Positions 24,147 to 31,981 of a stretch of DNA of 47,264 bases are shown piece after piece. How positions within the stretch are numbered: position 1 is the first letter of the stretch; every line of letters begins with the position of its first letter. The DNA is taken from the NCBI GenBank assembly GCA_023441055.1, contig JAEZQY010000015.1:1-47264 (forward strand). The letters are read 5' to 3'. The translations under genes and the position numbers were made by a program. Under the pieces are notes generated by a model. That model saw nothing but the letters and a program-made list of their open reading frames with translations, had not been told where the DNA came from and made no database searches. Source of the DNA: Bacillota bacterium (lineage in GTDB: Bacteria; Bacillota; Bacilli; Paenibacillales; UBA4045).

Positions 24147-25136
24147 ATGTCAAGTCAACGCATTCGAGTATACAGCTTACTGTTAATTGTTCTGGCAGGG
24201 AGTATCTACCTGTTCATGTGGCTTAATAAGGGGATCCATCGAACCTATGGACAGGCGCGCGAATGGTCGGAACACATCTATGAGCCGCTCACCAAGCAAT
24301 CGGAGCTGACAGTTGCGGCTGGAGCTTCTGATGAGCTGGCAGCGCAAGAGTGGTTGCTCGATGATCGTAAGCCATTCACTATGTTATTGATGGGTGTGGA
24401 TGCGCGCAATGGGGATAAAGGACGAGCGGATACGCTAATCTTCGCGGCGGTCAATCCCATCAAGCGCTCAACGCTTGTGTTCAGCATTCCCAGAGATACC
24501 AGGGTTGTTATTGCAGGACGAGACGGCGCGGATAAGATCAACCACGCTTATGCGTATGGCGGTGTTTCGGGGACGGTGGCAACAGTTGAGCAGCTTCTCG
24601 ATGTGCCTGTTCATTATTATTTCAAGGTGGATATGGAGGGCTTTGTTGAGATTGTGGACGCGCTGGGCGGCGTTCGCGTGGACAATCATCAGTCATTCCG
24701 CTATGAAGGACATCGCTTCGATGAGGGAGAGCTGGCGCTGAGCGGTGAGGAGACGCTCGCTTATGTGCGTATGCGTTACGAGGATCCGCGAGGTGATCTG
24801 GGGCGAGGCGATCGGCAGCGTGCTGTGCTCGCTGCGCTCAAGGATCAGATGTTCAGAGTCAACAACCTGTTGAAGCTGACGGAATGGTTTGAAGTGATTT
24901 CGCGACATATGAAGACGAACATCACCTGGGAGGATTGGAAGTCGCTGCTGCTAGACTATCGCGATGCTGCGGATCAGGTTCAGGTGGAGGCGTTGGCCGG
25001 TCGTGGGGCGTATCTCTCAGATATCTACTACTATATCCTTACCGATGATGAGATCAGTAGAATCAAGTCGCGTGTTAGTGAACAATTGAATATGGATGAG
25101 GATACAAATAGTAACATTTTATCAAAAAATCATTGA
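24147..25136 (+). CDS. LytR-CpsA-Psr (LCP) family glycopolymer ligase
   Basis: A 329-aa membrane-anchored enzyme. An N-terminal transmembrane segment (residues 9-26, SLLLIVLAGSIYLFMWL) is followed by an extracytoplasmic LCP domain: FTMLLMGVDARNGDKGRADT, FSIPRDTRVV, KINHAYAYGG, DALGGVRVD and YVRMRYEDPRGDLGRGDRQR, with the conserved Arg and Asp residues. LCP enzymes move undecaprenyl-linked glycopolymers onto peptidoglycan. Proximity to the EPS locus and a shared operator motif suggest that it anchors that polymer to the wall. The ATG at 24147 follows CAGGAGG; the frame upstream to 24084 has no RBS. Confidence 0.92.
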   Translation: MSSQRIRVYSLLLIVLAGSIYLFMWLNKGIHRTYGQAREWSEHIYEPLTKQSELTVAAGASDELAAQEWLLDDRKPFTMLLMGVDARNGDKGRADTLIFAAVNPIKRSTLVFSIPRDTRVVIAGRDGADKINHAYAYGGVSGTVATVEQLLDVPVHYYFKVDMEGFVEIVDALGGVRVDNHQSFRYEGHRFDEGELALSGEETLAYVRMRYEDPRGDLGRGDRQRAVLAALKDQMFRVNNLLKLTEWFEVISRHMKTNITWEDWKSLLLDYRDAADQVQVEALAGRGAYLSDIYYYILTDDEISRIKSRVSEQLNMDEDTNSNILSKNH

Positions 25137-25141
25137 CTTTC

Positions 25142-25178
25142 TTGACGAATAACGATAAATTAGGATACATAACGTATC
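25142..25178 (+). promoter_or_regulatory. Possible promoter with a GATAC-N5-GTATC palindrome
   Basis: TTGACG (25142-25147) and a palindrome GATAC-ATAAC-GTATC (25164-25178). GATACA (25164-25169), the first bases of the palindrome, is at -10 distance (16 nt). Unlike the EPS and RiPP promoters, the palindrome here would cover the -10 rather than the spacer. It precedes the small CxxC gene at 25200. Confidence 0.5.
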
Positions 25179-25199
25179 GAATGGTGGGAGGGTATCCCT

Positions 25200-25403
25200 G
25201 TGATCTCAGAGCGTCAGATCTTCTGTCTGTCCTGTCATCTCGTTGTGGATAATGAAAAGGCCGGTCGAATATTCCGGACCGGCTATTACAAGTGCGTGAT
25301 GCGATTAGGTGTATGTATCGACTGCTCCGAATTGGAGCAAGGCGCTCCGAACGCTTTCGCTGATAATAAGACGGATGATCACTTCGCTACTGAACTACTG
25401 TAA
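25200..25403 (+). CDS. Small CxxC...CxxC protein (67 aa), probable zinc-binding
   Basis: I do not recognise the family. Two CxxC pairs (C9-C12 and C39-C42) plus C32 suggest a zinc ribbon or redox motif, as in small anti-sigma or regulatory proteins. The start is GTG with GGGAGGG 8 nt upstream, and an operator-bearing promoter lies just before it, which favours a real gene. The coding sequence contains a perfect GCCGGT/ACCGGC hairpin (25260-25283). Its last 25 nt overlap the convergent bactofilin gene. Confidence 0.55.
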   Translation: MISERQIFCLSCHLVVDNEKAGRIFRTGYYKCVMRLGVCIDCSELEQGAPNAFADNKTDDHFATELL

Positions 25404-25819
25404 GTCTGATTGTTATAAGCCATGGATGCTTCCTTATCCGGCTCGGCAATCGTCTTGGCCTTGGCGGTGTCTTGTTGCTGCATGCGGCTCTGTCCCTCGA
25501 ATACGCCGCCTTCGTGAATGACCAGGCTGGCTGTGGTGACATTGCCGATTAATTGGCCGGTTGAAGCAATCGTCAGCTGGGCGTTGGCATGGATATGGCC
25601 GTTCACGACTCCGGCAATCGTTATGTTGCGCGCTGTTACATTCGATCTGGCTGAGCCATGCTCACCGATCGTGACATCCCCCACGCATTCAATATCTCCC
25701 GTGATGCTTCCCTCTACGCGAATTGATGCCTCGGATTTAATCTTACCCTCGAATGCTGTACCTGCGCCGATCAACGTATCTGTTAAATTCGGATTGATCT
25801 TCTTCGTCTTCTTGAACAT
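25379..25819 (-). CDS. Bactofilin (polymer-forming cytoskeletal protein)
   Basis: A 146-aa protein with a short polar N-terminus (FKKTKKINPNLTDTLIG) and then the right-handed beta-helix of bactofilins (GTAFEGKIKSEASIRVEGSI, TGDIECVGDVTIGEHG, NITIAGVVNGHIHANAQLTI), with a disordered Gln/Lys-rich tail. It forms filaments that localise envelope enzymes. The start at 25819 follows AGAGGTAGGA; the longer frame would overlap the M23 gene. It is 7 nt downstream of an M23 peptidase gene, a pairing known from other bacteria in which a bactofilin positions a wall hydrolase. No T-rich terminator is seen at the convergent end. Confidence 0.9.
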   Translation of the reverse strand: MFKKTKKINPNLTDTLIGAGTAFEGKIKSEASIRVEGSITGDIECVGDVTIGEHGSARSNVTARNITIAGVVNGHIHANAQLTIASTGQLIGNVTTASLVIHEGGVFEGQSRMQQQDTAKAKTIAEPDKEASMAYNNQTYSSSVAK

Positions 25820-25826
25820 GAATGTC

Positions 25827-26840
25827 CTACCTCTTCTCTGAATCCATATAGGGCATGGGATCAATTGTGCTGCCATTCTTGAGAATCTCGTAATGCAGAT
25901 GCGGTCCTGTGCTCCTGCCTGTAGAACCCAGCTCGCCGATCTGGTCTCCTTGCTCCACCTGATCTCCGGTCTTCACAAGGAGCTTCTTAAGCATATGCGC
26001 GTATCGCGTGCTGAGACCGCTGTCATGACGAACGACCACATGGTAGCCATAGGCTGAATTATAGCCGGCATAGGAGACGATTCCGTCAGCTGTAACATAG
26101 ATTGGATCGCCGCGATCACCCGCAATGTCTACACCGGCATGGAAGGCGGATCGTCGCGTGAATGGATCCCTGCGGTACCCATAGGTCGACGATACATCTG
26201 TGGACACGGTCGGCCATATGGATGGCGTGATACGGAGCTTGTGCATGTGCGCGATCAGGTCCTGCTTGGCACTGGTAATGCTGGCGATCAGGTCATCCGC
26301 TTCCTGCTGCAACGCAGTCAGGTCGAGCGCGTCATGGATCAGATGCGTACGCTGCAGCTGTGTATCTAGGTCAATCTCTTCGCCGCCGACTCCTCTGACC
26401 AATGGCATAGCCGATGATATGGATACCGGACTAGGGTTCTTCGTCATAAAGCTAGTGCTTGCTTCCCCCTCGGTAACCTCGCGAATCTCCTCTTCCAGAA
26501 TCCGCAATTCCTCAATCTTCTGCAGCATGACCTCAGTCTGCGAGGAGATGTCTTCAATACGGCTCTGCAATTCATTGATCGTTACATTCTTAGTGGATAT
26601 CGTATGTTCATATAGCGAAGTCTTGTTGGCTAGCTCGAGCGCCAGTCGATTCTTCTCGCTAAGATTCTTCATATTGTTGTATTGCAAGAATAAGATGATG
26701 CAAGCAGTCGTCAATATCAGGATTGGGATCATATACAGCAGATAGGACGAGATCCGGAATCGCATCACGCTGCGTCCTGCATGCGGAATGATCATGAATG
26801 TCAGTGTACGCTTGCCGAGCTTTACTTTCATAGGCTTCAT
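25827..26840 (-). CDS. M23-family peptidoglycan endopeptidase with coiled coil
   Basis: A 337-aa membrane-anchored protein. Residues about 30-52 form a transmembrane segment (YLLYMIPILILTTACIILFL), then come a coiled coil to about residue 200 and a C-terminal LytM/M23 domain. Zinc ligands are visible in FHAGVDIAG and GPHLHYE, with YGYHVVVRHDSGLSTRYAH between. All expected ligands are present, so it is probably active. The start at 26840 follows AAGGAGTATCGC on the minus strand; the frame opens at 26897 without an RBS. It is the first gene of a two-gene operon with the bactofilin. Confidence 0.9.
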   Translation of the reverse strand: MKPMKVKLGKRTLTFMIIPHAGRSVMRFRISSYLLYMIPILILTTACIILFLQYNNMKNLSEKNRLALELANKTSLYEHTISTKNVTINELQSRIEDISSQTEVMLQKIEELRILEEEIREVTEGEASTSFMTKNPSPVSISSAMPLVRGVGGEEIDLDTQLQRTHLIHDALDLTALQQEADDLIASITSAKQDLIAHMHKLRITPSIWPTVSTDVSSTYGYRRDPFTRRSAFHAGVDIAGDRGDPIYVTADGIVSYAGYNSAYGYHVVVRHDSGLSTRYAHMLKKLLVKTGDQVEQGDQIGELGSTGRSTGPHLHYEILKNGSTIDPMPYMDSEKR

Positions 26841-27110
26841 GCGATACTCCTTATAGTGAAGGAAATAGACAATGAACTTACAATGAAATAGAACCAACTA
26901 GGTAAAATTTACTACGTTGACAACATGTATTCGCCGTATATCGACAAAAAACCTGCATAAATCAAAAAATATTATGATAAAGTTTTGTTAAAGGAGGATT
27001 TTGTAAGCTGAAGTCGAAACCTACATGGTATAATGCGTTATATAGGAAGTTCATGGCAGCGGGCTGATGAGCAAGCAGATCAGTAACATTGGAGGGAGCT
27101 AACGAGTCAT
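26841..27110. other. 270-nt divergent intergenic region with a probable promoter for the ParM-like gene
   Basis: On the plus strand, TATAAT at 27029-27034 with TG one base upstream (27026-27027) forms an extended -10 element, 76 nt before the gene start; no good -35 is seen. AAAGGAGGATTTTG near 26992 looks like an RBS but no ORF follows it. Minus-strand promoter elements for the M23 operon are not clear to me. Confidence 0.45.
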
Positions 27111-28211
27111 ATGAAGCTGGCGGGTATTGATGTAGGGAATGACAGCGTGAAGGTGATATTGGACGGTTCGAGAGAGCCGGTCATATTGCCGAATGTGGTT
27201 GTCCCAGGATATGAACGGATGGTTCTGCAAGAAGAAGACGCGCCGATCAAGGCGCTGGATGTCATTGTCAACAGTCCATCGCTCTCTCGCAACAATCAAC
27301 GACATTTCGTTGGGTTGCTGGCGGTTGAGAATGATGACAATATCGAGCTGGAGGATACCGACAACAAGGCGAAATCCGATCAATCACTTATCGTGGCTAT
27401 TACTGCTCTGGCGCTGGCTGGCGTTACGAATAACCAGTACGGCAGCCCGACAGTCACCGGGGTAAGTGAGATTGAATATGTGATTGGGACAGGCTTGCCG
27501 GTTCGTTCCTATGCGCGATATTATAAGCAATTCGAAGAGCGATTGGTCGGCGAGCATGAGGTGATCTTCCTGACGACCCCTGGTCTACGCGACCGCAGAG
27601 TGCGCGTACTGATTCGCAAGGCGGTGGTGTCGATCGAGGGCGCAGCGGCGCTGCTCAACCTGGCCACGCATGATAATATGCAGGTGAAGGACGAGGAACT
27701 GTACTACGGCACGATCGGCATCTGCGAGATCGGCGCGCTGACCACGGACTTACCGGTCATTAAGCGAATGGCGATTGATAATCAGTTCAGCTATGGCGAG
27801 CAGATCGGCCTGGCTGGTTATCTGGATTCCATCATTCATGATGTCGAAGACGCCTACGGCTATCGCTTCCCAAGTCGTGCGAAGCTGGTGAGCCGAATCA
27901 AGAACGGAGATTTCGTCATCCAACGTATCGGTGAGGGAACGGCGGACTTCCGACAGATCGTGGATCATTACTTCAACCGTGCGGCTGTTCGGATTACAGA
28001 TTTAATTCGCAAGCGTTGGAAGAAATTCCCTGACATTCAATGCTTCTATGTTGTCGGAGGCGGCGCAGCTGCGCTGAAGCCTTACTTAATTGAAGCGGCT
28101 GGCTCGATGCGATTGCGTTTCACCGATGACAGCGAGCTGCAGAATGTGCTAGGCTATCTGAAGCTCGCAAAGCATCGCGTGAATCAATCCAGCACTGGAG
28201 ATAGTATATAA
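27111..28211 (+). CDS. ParM/StbA-like actin-family ATPase
   Basis: A 366-aa actin-fold protein. Visible elements are phosphate-1 GIDVGNDSVKV at the N-terminus, the VIGTGLPVRSY strand, phosphate-2 CEIGALTTDLPVI near residue 210, and the adenosine-region VVGGGAAALKPYL near residue 310. ParM relatives form filaments that segregate plasmids; chromosomal copies in Bacillales have mostly unknown roles. No ParR gene or obvious parC iterons flank it; instead a small acidic protein follows. Divergence from the bactofilin/M23 operon puts two cytoskeletal systems side by side. GGAGGGAG lies 12 nt before the ATG. Confidence 0.88.
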   Translation: MKLAGIDVGNDSVKVILDGSREPVILPNVVVPGYERMVLQEEDAPIKALDVIVNSPSLSRNNQRHFVGLLAVENDDNIELEDTDNKAKSDQSLIVAITALALAGVTNNQYGSPTVTGVSEIEYVIGTGLPVRSYARYYKQFEERLVGEHEVIFLTTPGLRDRRVRVLIRKAVVSIEGAAALLNLATHDNMQVKDEELYYGTIGICEIGALTTDLPVIKRMAIDNQFSYGEQIGLAGYLDSIIHDVEDAYGYRFPSRAKLVSRIKNGDFVIQRIGEGTADFRQIVDHYFNRAAVRITDLIRKRWKKFPDIQCFYVVGGGAAALKPYLIEAAGSMRLRFTDDSELQNVLGYLKLAKHRVNQSSTGDSI

Positions 28212-28278
28212 CTTCTGAAATTGGGAAATGTATAGAGGATTAAGGATACATAACCCAATGAGAGGAAGTGAAGCAGCT

Positions 28279-28467
28279 GTGACGGATGATTGGCAATTGG
28301 CAGATGTAGATGATGAAGGTCGCGAGGCGTACTTCATGGATGTTGATCGCATGATCAATGAAGGCTTGGGTGGCGGTAACGTTACGAAGCAGAATGGCTT
28401 AATTGGAGATTCGACAACGGATACGATAGGGGATCGCGAGACCGTATTCGATGATGAATCGATCTAA
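28279..28467 (+). CDS. Small acidic protein downstream of the ParM-like gene (62 aa)
   Basis: Unrecognised. The protein is highly acidic (TDDWQLADVDDEGREAYFMD; ending DRETVFDDESI) with no cysteine or hydrophobic segment. GTG at 28279 is taken as start because GAGAGGAAG lies about 10 nt upstream; ATG codons at 28228 and 28258 are alternatives that would add 17 or 7 residues. It begins 67 nt after the actin-like gene and is followed directly by a terminator, so the two form one transcription unit. It could be a filament adaptor, but nothing in the sequence proves it. Confidence 0.65.
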   Translation: MTDDWQLADVDDEGREAYFMDVDRMINEGLGGGNVTKQNGLIGDSTTDTIGDRETVFDDESI

Positions 28468-28474
28468 CCATATT

Positions 28475-28502
28475 GGCGGCTCCCTTGGGGGGGCCGCCTT
28501 TT
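28475..28502 (+). terminator. Rho-independent terminator of the ParM-like operon
   Basis: GGCGGC (28475-28480) pairs with GCCGCC (28493-28498), extended by TCCC against GGGG, and is followed by TTTT. Confidence 0.88.
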
Positions 28503-28514
28503 CTGTGCGGATGC

Positions 28515-28543
28515 TTGCTAGGGTGTGGCGCGGAGGCTATAAT
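28515..28543 (+). promoter_or_regulatory. Promoter of the t6A operon
   Basis: TTGCTA (28515-28520), 17-nt spacer, TATAAT (28538-28543). It lies 55 nt before tsaE and just after the upstream terminator. Confidence 0.75.
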
Positions 28544-28597
28544 TATTAGATCATTTCAAGAGGAAGCTTGGATTTCGCAATTGGAAGGTTGTTGGAG

Positions 28598-29119
28598 ATG
28601 AGCTATACATTCTTATCTAGGACTCCGGAGGATACAGGACGACTCGCGATGGTCATCGCGCAGTGGTTGAAGCCGGGCAGTGTAGTGGCGTTAGAGGGGG
28701 ATCTGGGCGCAGGTAAGACGACGTTCTCCCAAGCATTCGCGCGAGGGTTGGGCGTCCGTGAGATTGTGTCCAGTCCTACCTTCACGATTATTAAGGAATA
28801 CGACGGGGATCAATATCCCTTCTATCATATGGATGTGTACCGGTTGTCAGCGGATGAAGCGGATGAGCTCGGATTGGATGACTACTTCTACGGTGACGGC
28901 GTCACATTAATCGAGTGGGCATCTAGAATCGGAGAGCTGCTGCCTGAGGATCGGCTGGAGATTACGCTGCTTCGAGCGGATGAGGTGTCTTCGGTCAGGT
29001 CTGATGCTGCGCAGGATGGGATATGGGATCCGAACAAGCGAATCATCCGCGTGGTTCCCTATGGCGATTATTATGTGTCTGGGTGCAAGCGGCTACAGGA
29101 GCAAGGGGTGTGGGAATGA
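28598..29119 (+). CDS. tsaE: tRNA t6A synthesis ATPase TsaE
   Basis: A 173-aa P-loop ATPase that drives cycles of the TsaB-TsaD complex making N6-threonylcarbamoyl-adenosine in ANN-decoding tRNAs. Walker A is GDLGAGKTTFSQ, followed by SSPTFTIIKEY, HMDVYRL and LIEWASRIGELLP. The C-terminus has about 20 extra residues relative to typical members. ATG at 28598 is chosen because it gives the family-like N-terminus and has GGAAGG 9 nt upstream; a TTG at 28568 is possible. It overlaps tsaB by ATGA. Confidence 0.93.
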   Translation: MSYTFLSRTPEDTGRLAMVIAQWLKPGSVVALEGDLGAGKTTFSQAFARGLGVREIVSSPTFTIIKEYDGDQYPFYHMDVYRLSADEADELGLDDYFYGDGVTLIEWASRIGELLPEDRLEITLLRADEVSSVRSDAAQDGIWDPNKRIIRVVPYGDYYVSGCKRLQEQGVWE

Positions 29120-29997
29120 GTAACTTACAAGGGGATTGGCTGGCGCTGGATACTTCGACAGCCGCGCTGACGATCGCGCTTATGCGGGACGGTCAGGTCA
29201 TAGCAGAGCGGAGCACAGAGGCTGAGCGAAATCACTCGCTGCGACTGCTGCCGGATGTTCAGGAGCTACTGTCTGCGCACGGGCGCAAGGCCGCCGATCT
29301 TAGCGGAATCGCCGTGGGACATGGCCCTGGCTCCTATACAGGGATTCGGGTAGCGGTGACGGCTGCGAAGACGCTGGCTTGGAGCCTTAAGCTGCCGCTC
29401 ATCGGCATCTCGAGTCTGGAAGCGCTGGCCTATGGGGCGGCGATGCGGGCTGTTGGCGGTGTGGCCAATGAAGGTGAAGCTGCTCATGCTGCGGTCGCTG
29501 CTGATGCGACAGTTGTAGATGTCGGAGTATCTGATGCTGGACGCGTGTGGGTTGTGCCCTATATGGATGCGCGGCGCGGCAAAGCCTATACGGCTCTATA
29601 TGAATGGAGCCAAGGCGTGTGGCGCGTTGTTGAGACAGACGGCATCCGTATGCTGGACAGTTGGCTGGATGAGGTGCGGGAGCTTGCGCGTGAGCAGCAT
29701 GCGTATACGGGTGAGCTTGCACGTACAGGAGAGCTAGTAGAGCTGATCGGCAATCCTGTGACGCGGCTCATAGTTGCTGGGGAGCCAGCGCCGTTCCAGG
29801 AGCTGCTGGGGGCAGGCTCGGATGCGCAAGGTAATTCTGCTGAGATAATGCTGCTAGATCGGGAGCCGCTTCAAGCGCGCTACATTGGTCTGCTTGCCGA
29901 TCGCTATGGCTTGGATCGGGCGACGACTGATGCGCATGGATTCGTACCCAATTATACGCAGCTGTCTGAGCCAGAACGAATCTGGCAGTCGAAGTAG
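29116..29997 (+). CDS. tsaB: tRNA t6A synthesis scaffold TsaB
   Basis: A 293-aa ASKHA-fold protein that binds TsaD and TsaE. The N-terminal LALDTSTAALTIALMRDGQV is followed by NHSLRLLPDVQELL and GHGPGSYTGIRVAVTAAKTL, all typical. Common TsaB proteins are about 230 aa. The excess here includes an Ala/Val-rich insertion near residues 113-145, between EALAYGAAM and VPYMDARRGKAYTALY. The start overlaps the tsaE stop; the frame is open further back only inside tsaE. It is followed by rimI. Confidence 0.93.
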   Translation: MSNLQGDWLALDTSTAALTIALMRDGQVIAERSTEAERNHSLRLLPDVQELLSAHGRKAADLSGIAVGHGPGSYTGIRVAVTAAKTLAWSLKLPLIGISSLEALAYGAAMRAVGGVANEGEAAHAAVAADATVVDVGVSDAGRVWVVPYMDARRGKAYTALYEWSQGVWRVVETDGIRMLDSWLDEVRELAREQHAYTGELARTGELVELIGNPVTRLIVAGEPAPFQELLGAGSDAQGNSAEIMLLDREPLQARYIGLLADRYGLDRATTDAHGFVPNYTQLSEPERIWQSK

Positions 29998-30062
29998 AGA
30001 GCCCGCATCAGCGAAGTCGGTTGGGCGGAGCTGTCAATATTGACGTAGAGGAGCAACTGCGC

Positions 30063-30569
30063 ATGGGAGAGTTAATTGGATCAGCGGCGTTCGGACCGAC
30101 GCCGGATTCTGTCATCATCCGCAGGATGGTGACGGAGGATATCCCTCAGATCGGCGAGCTTGAACGGGAATGCTTCACGACGCCTTGGACGGAGGAGGCA
30201 TTCTATAATGAGCTGGTCCATAATCATTTTGCTACCTATGTGGTTGTGGTGTGGAATGATCGTATTATTGGGTATGGGGGTCTGTGGACGATACTTGATG
30301 AGGCGCATGTGACTAATGTCGCCATCGCGGAGGCTTATCGAGGCCGGAAGCTGGGCGAGAAGCTGCTGATGGAGCTGATGAGAGTGGCGATGGCGCGCGG
30401 GATGAGGCGGATTACGCTGGAGGTACGTGTGTCGAATGCGATCGCACAGCGGTTGTATGAGAAGTTCGGGTTCTATCCGGAGGGCGTGCGCAAGGGCTAT
30501 TATTCGGATAATCAAGAAGATGCGATCATTATGTGGGCAGACCTGCCTGAGCTGGACGAGGGTGTGTAG
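30063..30569 (+). CDS. rimI: Ribosomal protein S18 alanine N-acetyltransferase-like
   Basis: A 168-aa GNAT acetyltransferase. The RimI pattern is clear: ECFTTPWTEEAFYNEL, TNVAIAEAYRGRKLGEKLL with the acetyl-CoA pyrophosphate loop (RGRKLG), ITLEVRVSNAIAQRLYEKFG and GVRKGYYSDNQEDAIIM. It sits between tsaB and tsaD as in Bacillus. The start at 30063 is preceded by GAGGAG; a TTG at 30021 would add 14 unconserved residues. Confidence 0.93.
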   Translation: MGELIGSAAFGPTPDSVIIRRMVTEDIPQIGELERECFTTPWTEEAFYNELVHNHFATYVVVVWNDRIIGYGGLWTILDEAHVTNVAIAEAYRGRKLGEKLLMELMRVAMARGMRRITLEVRVSNAIAQRLYEKFGFYPEGVRKGYYSDNQEDAIIMWADLPELDEGV

Positions 30570-30653
30570 GTAAAGGTTGAGCGGTGCGGGGCAAGTGCGG
30601 AATGGGCAAGTACGGATAGGAAGTGCTGATATAGCGGGAATGAGGATAGAAGG

Positions 30654-31880
30654 ATGGCGGATGACATGATAAAGGGCAATCCGGATGCGATGATACTGGC
30701 CATCGAGACGAGCTGTGATGAGACTTCTGTGGCGGTTGTGAAGGCTAGCGGCGAGGTGCTGTCGAATGTCGTCTCGAGCCAGATGGACATCCATGAACGC
30801 TTCGGCGGTGTGGTGCCGGAGGTTGCTTCGCGCAAGCATGTGGAGACGATGACACGGATCATCGAGGAAGCGCTGGCGCGGGCAGGCGCTAAGCTGGCGG
30901 GCGGTGATGGCCAGGTTGATGCGGGTGCTGGGGCTGATGGAGCTGGTGGAGTTGCTGGAGTTGGTGGAGTTGATGGAGCCGGTGTAGCTGGTCGAGTTGC
31001 TGGCAGCGAGCAGGCGGATCCGGTAGCTCATACGGAGGCGCGGATTGGTGTAGTTGGTGATGAGTTGTCGTTGGGAGATATGTCGGCAATTGCGGTTACG
31101 CAGGGGCCAGGTCTGGTCGGTGCGCTGCTCGTCGGAGTGGTGGCAGCGAAGTCGCTGGCTGTCGCTGCAGATCTGCCGCTGATCGGCGTCCATCATATTG
31201 CGGGGCATATCTATGCGAATGCGCTCGTGCAGGGGCAGAGTCTCGAGTATCCTTGCCTGGCGCTAGTTGTCTCTGGCGGGCATACGGAGCTGGTGCTGCT
31301 TGAAGAGCCGGGTTCGTTCCGTGTAGTCGGACGTACGCGTGATGATGCGGTCGGCGAAGCATACGACAAGGTGGCCCGCTCTATGGGGCTGCCCTATCCG
31401 GGCGGGCCGTATGTGGATAAGCTGGCGCTCGAGGCTGATGGCGAGATTGTGCTTCCGCGAGCTTGGCTCGAGGCGGATAGCTATGACTTCAGCTTCAGCG
31501 GGCTGAAGTCCGCTGTGCTGAATGTGCTGAACCAAGCGCGTATGCGCGGTGAAGCCGTGGAACTCGCGCATCTGGCACGCGGGTTCCAGGAGTCGGTCAC
31601 CGATGTGCTGGTGACCAAGGCACTGCGCGCTGCCGAAGCGTATGGCGCGCGGCAGTTGGTGTTGGCCGGTGGTGTGGCAGCCAACCGGGGCCTGCGCACA
31701 GCGCTAGGGGAGGCGTGCGCGGCTGCTGGGCTGCCGCTGCTCGTGCCGCCGCTCGAGCTGTGCACGGACAACGCGGCGATGATCGCGGCCGCGGCGCTGC
31801 TCAAGTGGGAGCGCGGGCAGTTCACAGCGCTCGATATGAAGGCGGACCCGCAGCTGTCGCTCGAAGGCTGGTCGGTGTAG
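30654..31880 (+). CDS. tsaD: tRNA N6-adenosine threonylcarbamoyltransferase TsaD, with insertion
   Basis: A 408-aa ASKHA-fold enzyme that transfers the threonylcarbamoyl group to A37 of tRNA. Motifs are ILAIETSCDETSVAVV, VVPEVASRKHVE, HHIAGHIYAN with metal ligands H181 and H185, LVVSGGHTELV, DAVGEAYDKVAR and VLAGGVAANRGLR. Usual length is 330-345 aa. The surplus is an Ala/Gly/Val-rich insertion at about residues 82-143, encoded by short repeats of the GGTGGAGTTG type, placed between the N-terminal helix (EEALARAGAKLAGG) and the SAIAVTQGPGLVGAL strand. The reading frame is kept, so the enzyme is probably active. No terminator with a T-run follows; a short GC hairpin lies at 31915-31931. Confidence 0.95.
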   Translation: MADDMIKGNPDAMILAIETSCDETSVAVVKASGEVLSNVVSSQMDIHERFGGVVPEVASRKHVETMTRIIEEALARAGAKLAGGDGQVDAGAGADGAGGVAGVGGVDGAGVAGRVAGSEQADPVAHTEARIGVVGDELSLGDMSAIAVTQGPGLVGALLVGVVAAKSLAVAADLPLIGVHHIAGHIYANALVQGQSLEYPCLALVVSGGHTELVLLEEPGSFRVVGRTRDDAVGEAYDKVARSMGLPYPGGPYVDKLALEADGEIVLPRAWLEADSYDFSFSGLKSAVLNVLNQARMRGEAVELAHLARGFQESVTDVLVTKALRAAEAYGARQLVLAGGVAANRGLRTALGEACAAAGLPLLVPPLELCTDNAAMIAAAALLKWERGQFTALDMKADPQLSLEGWSV

Positions 31881-31981
31881 GCGTCGGCGTTATCGTCATC
31901 ATCGGCGGCATATTAGGGTGTGCGGCACCCTCTGCGAGTATCCCCTTCGATCAGGTGAGCAGCATCTCTTGCTGCAACACC

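Noticed and set aside
25260..25283. GCCGGT/ACCGGC hairpin as the LCP terminator
   Set aside because: No T-run follows and it lies inside a small gene with its own RBS.
30081..31208. 375-aa minus-strand open frame opposite rimI and tsaD
   Set aside because: It is His/Arg/Leu-rich, has no RBS or motif, and is the shadow of two well-supported genes in GC-rich DNA.
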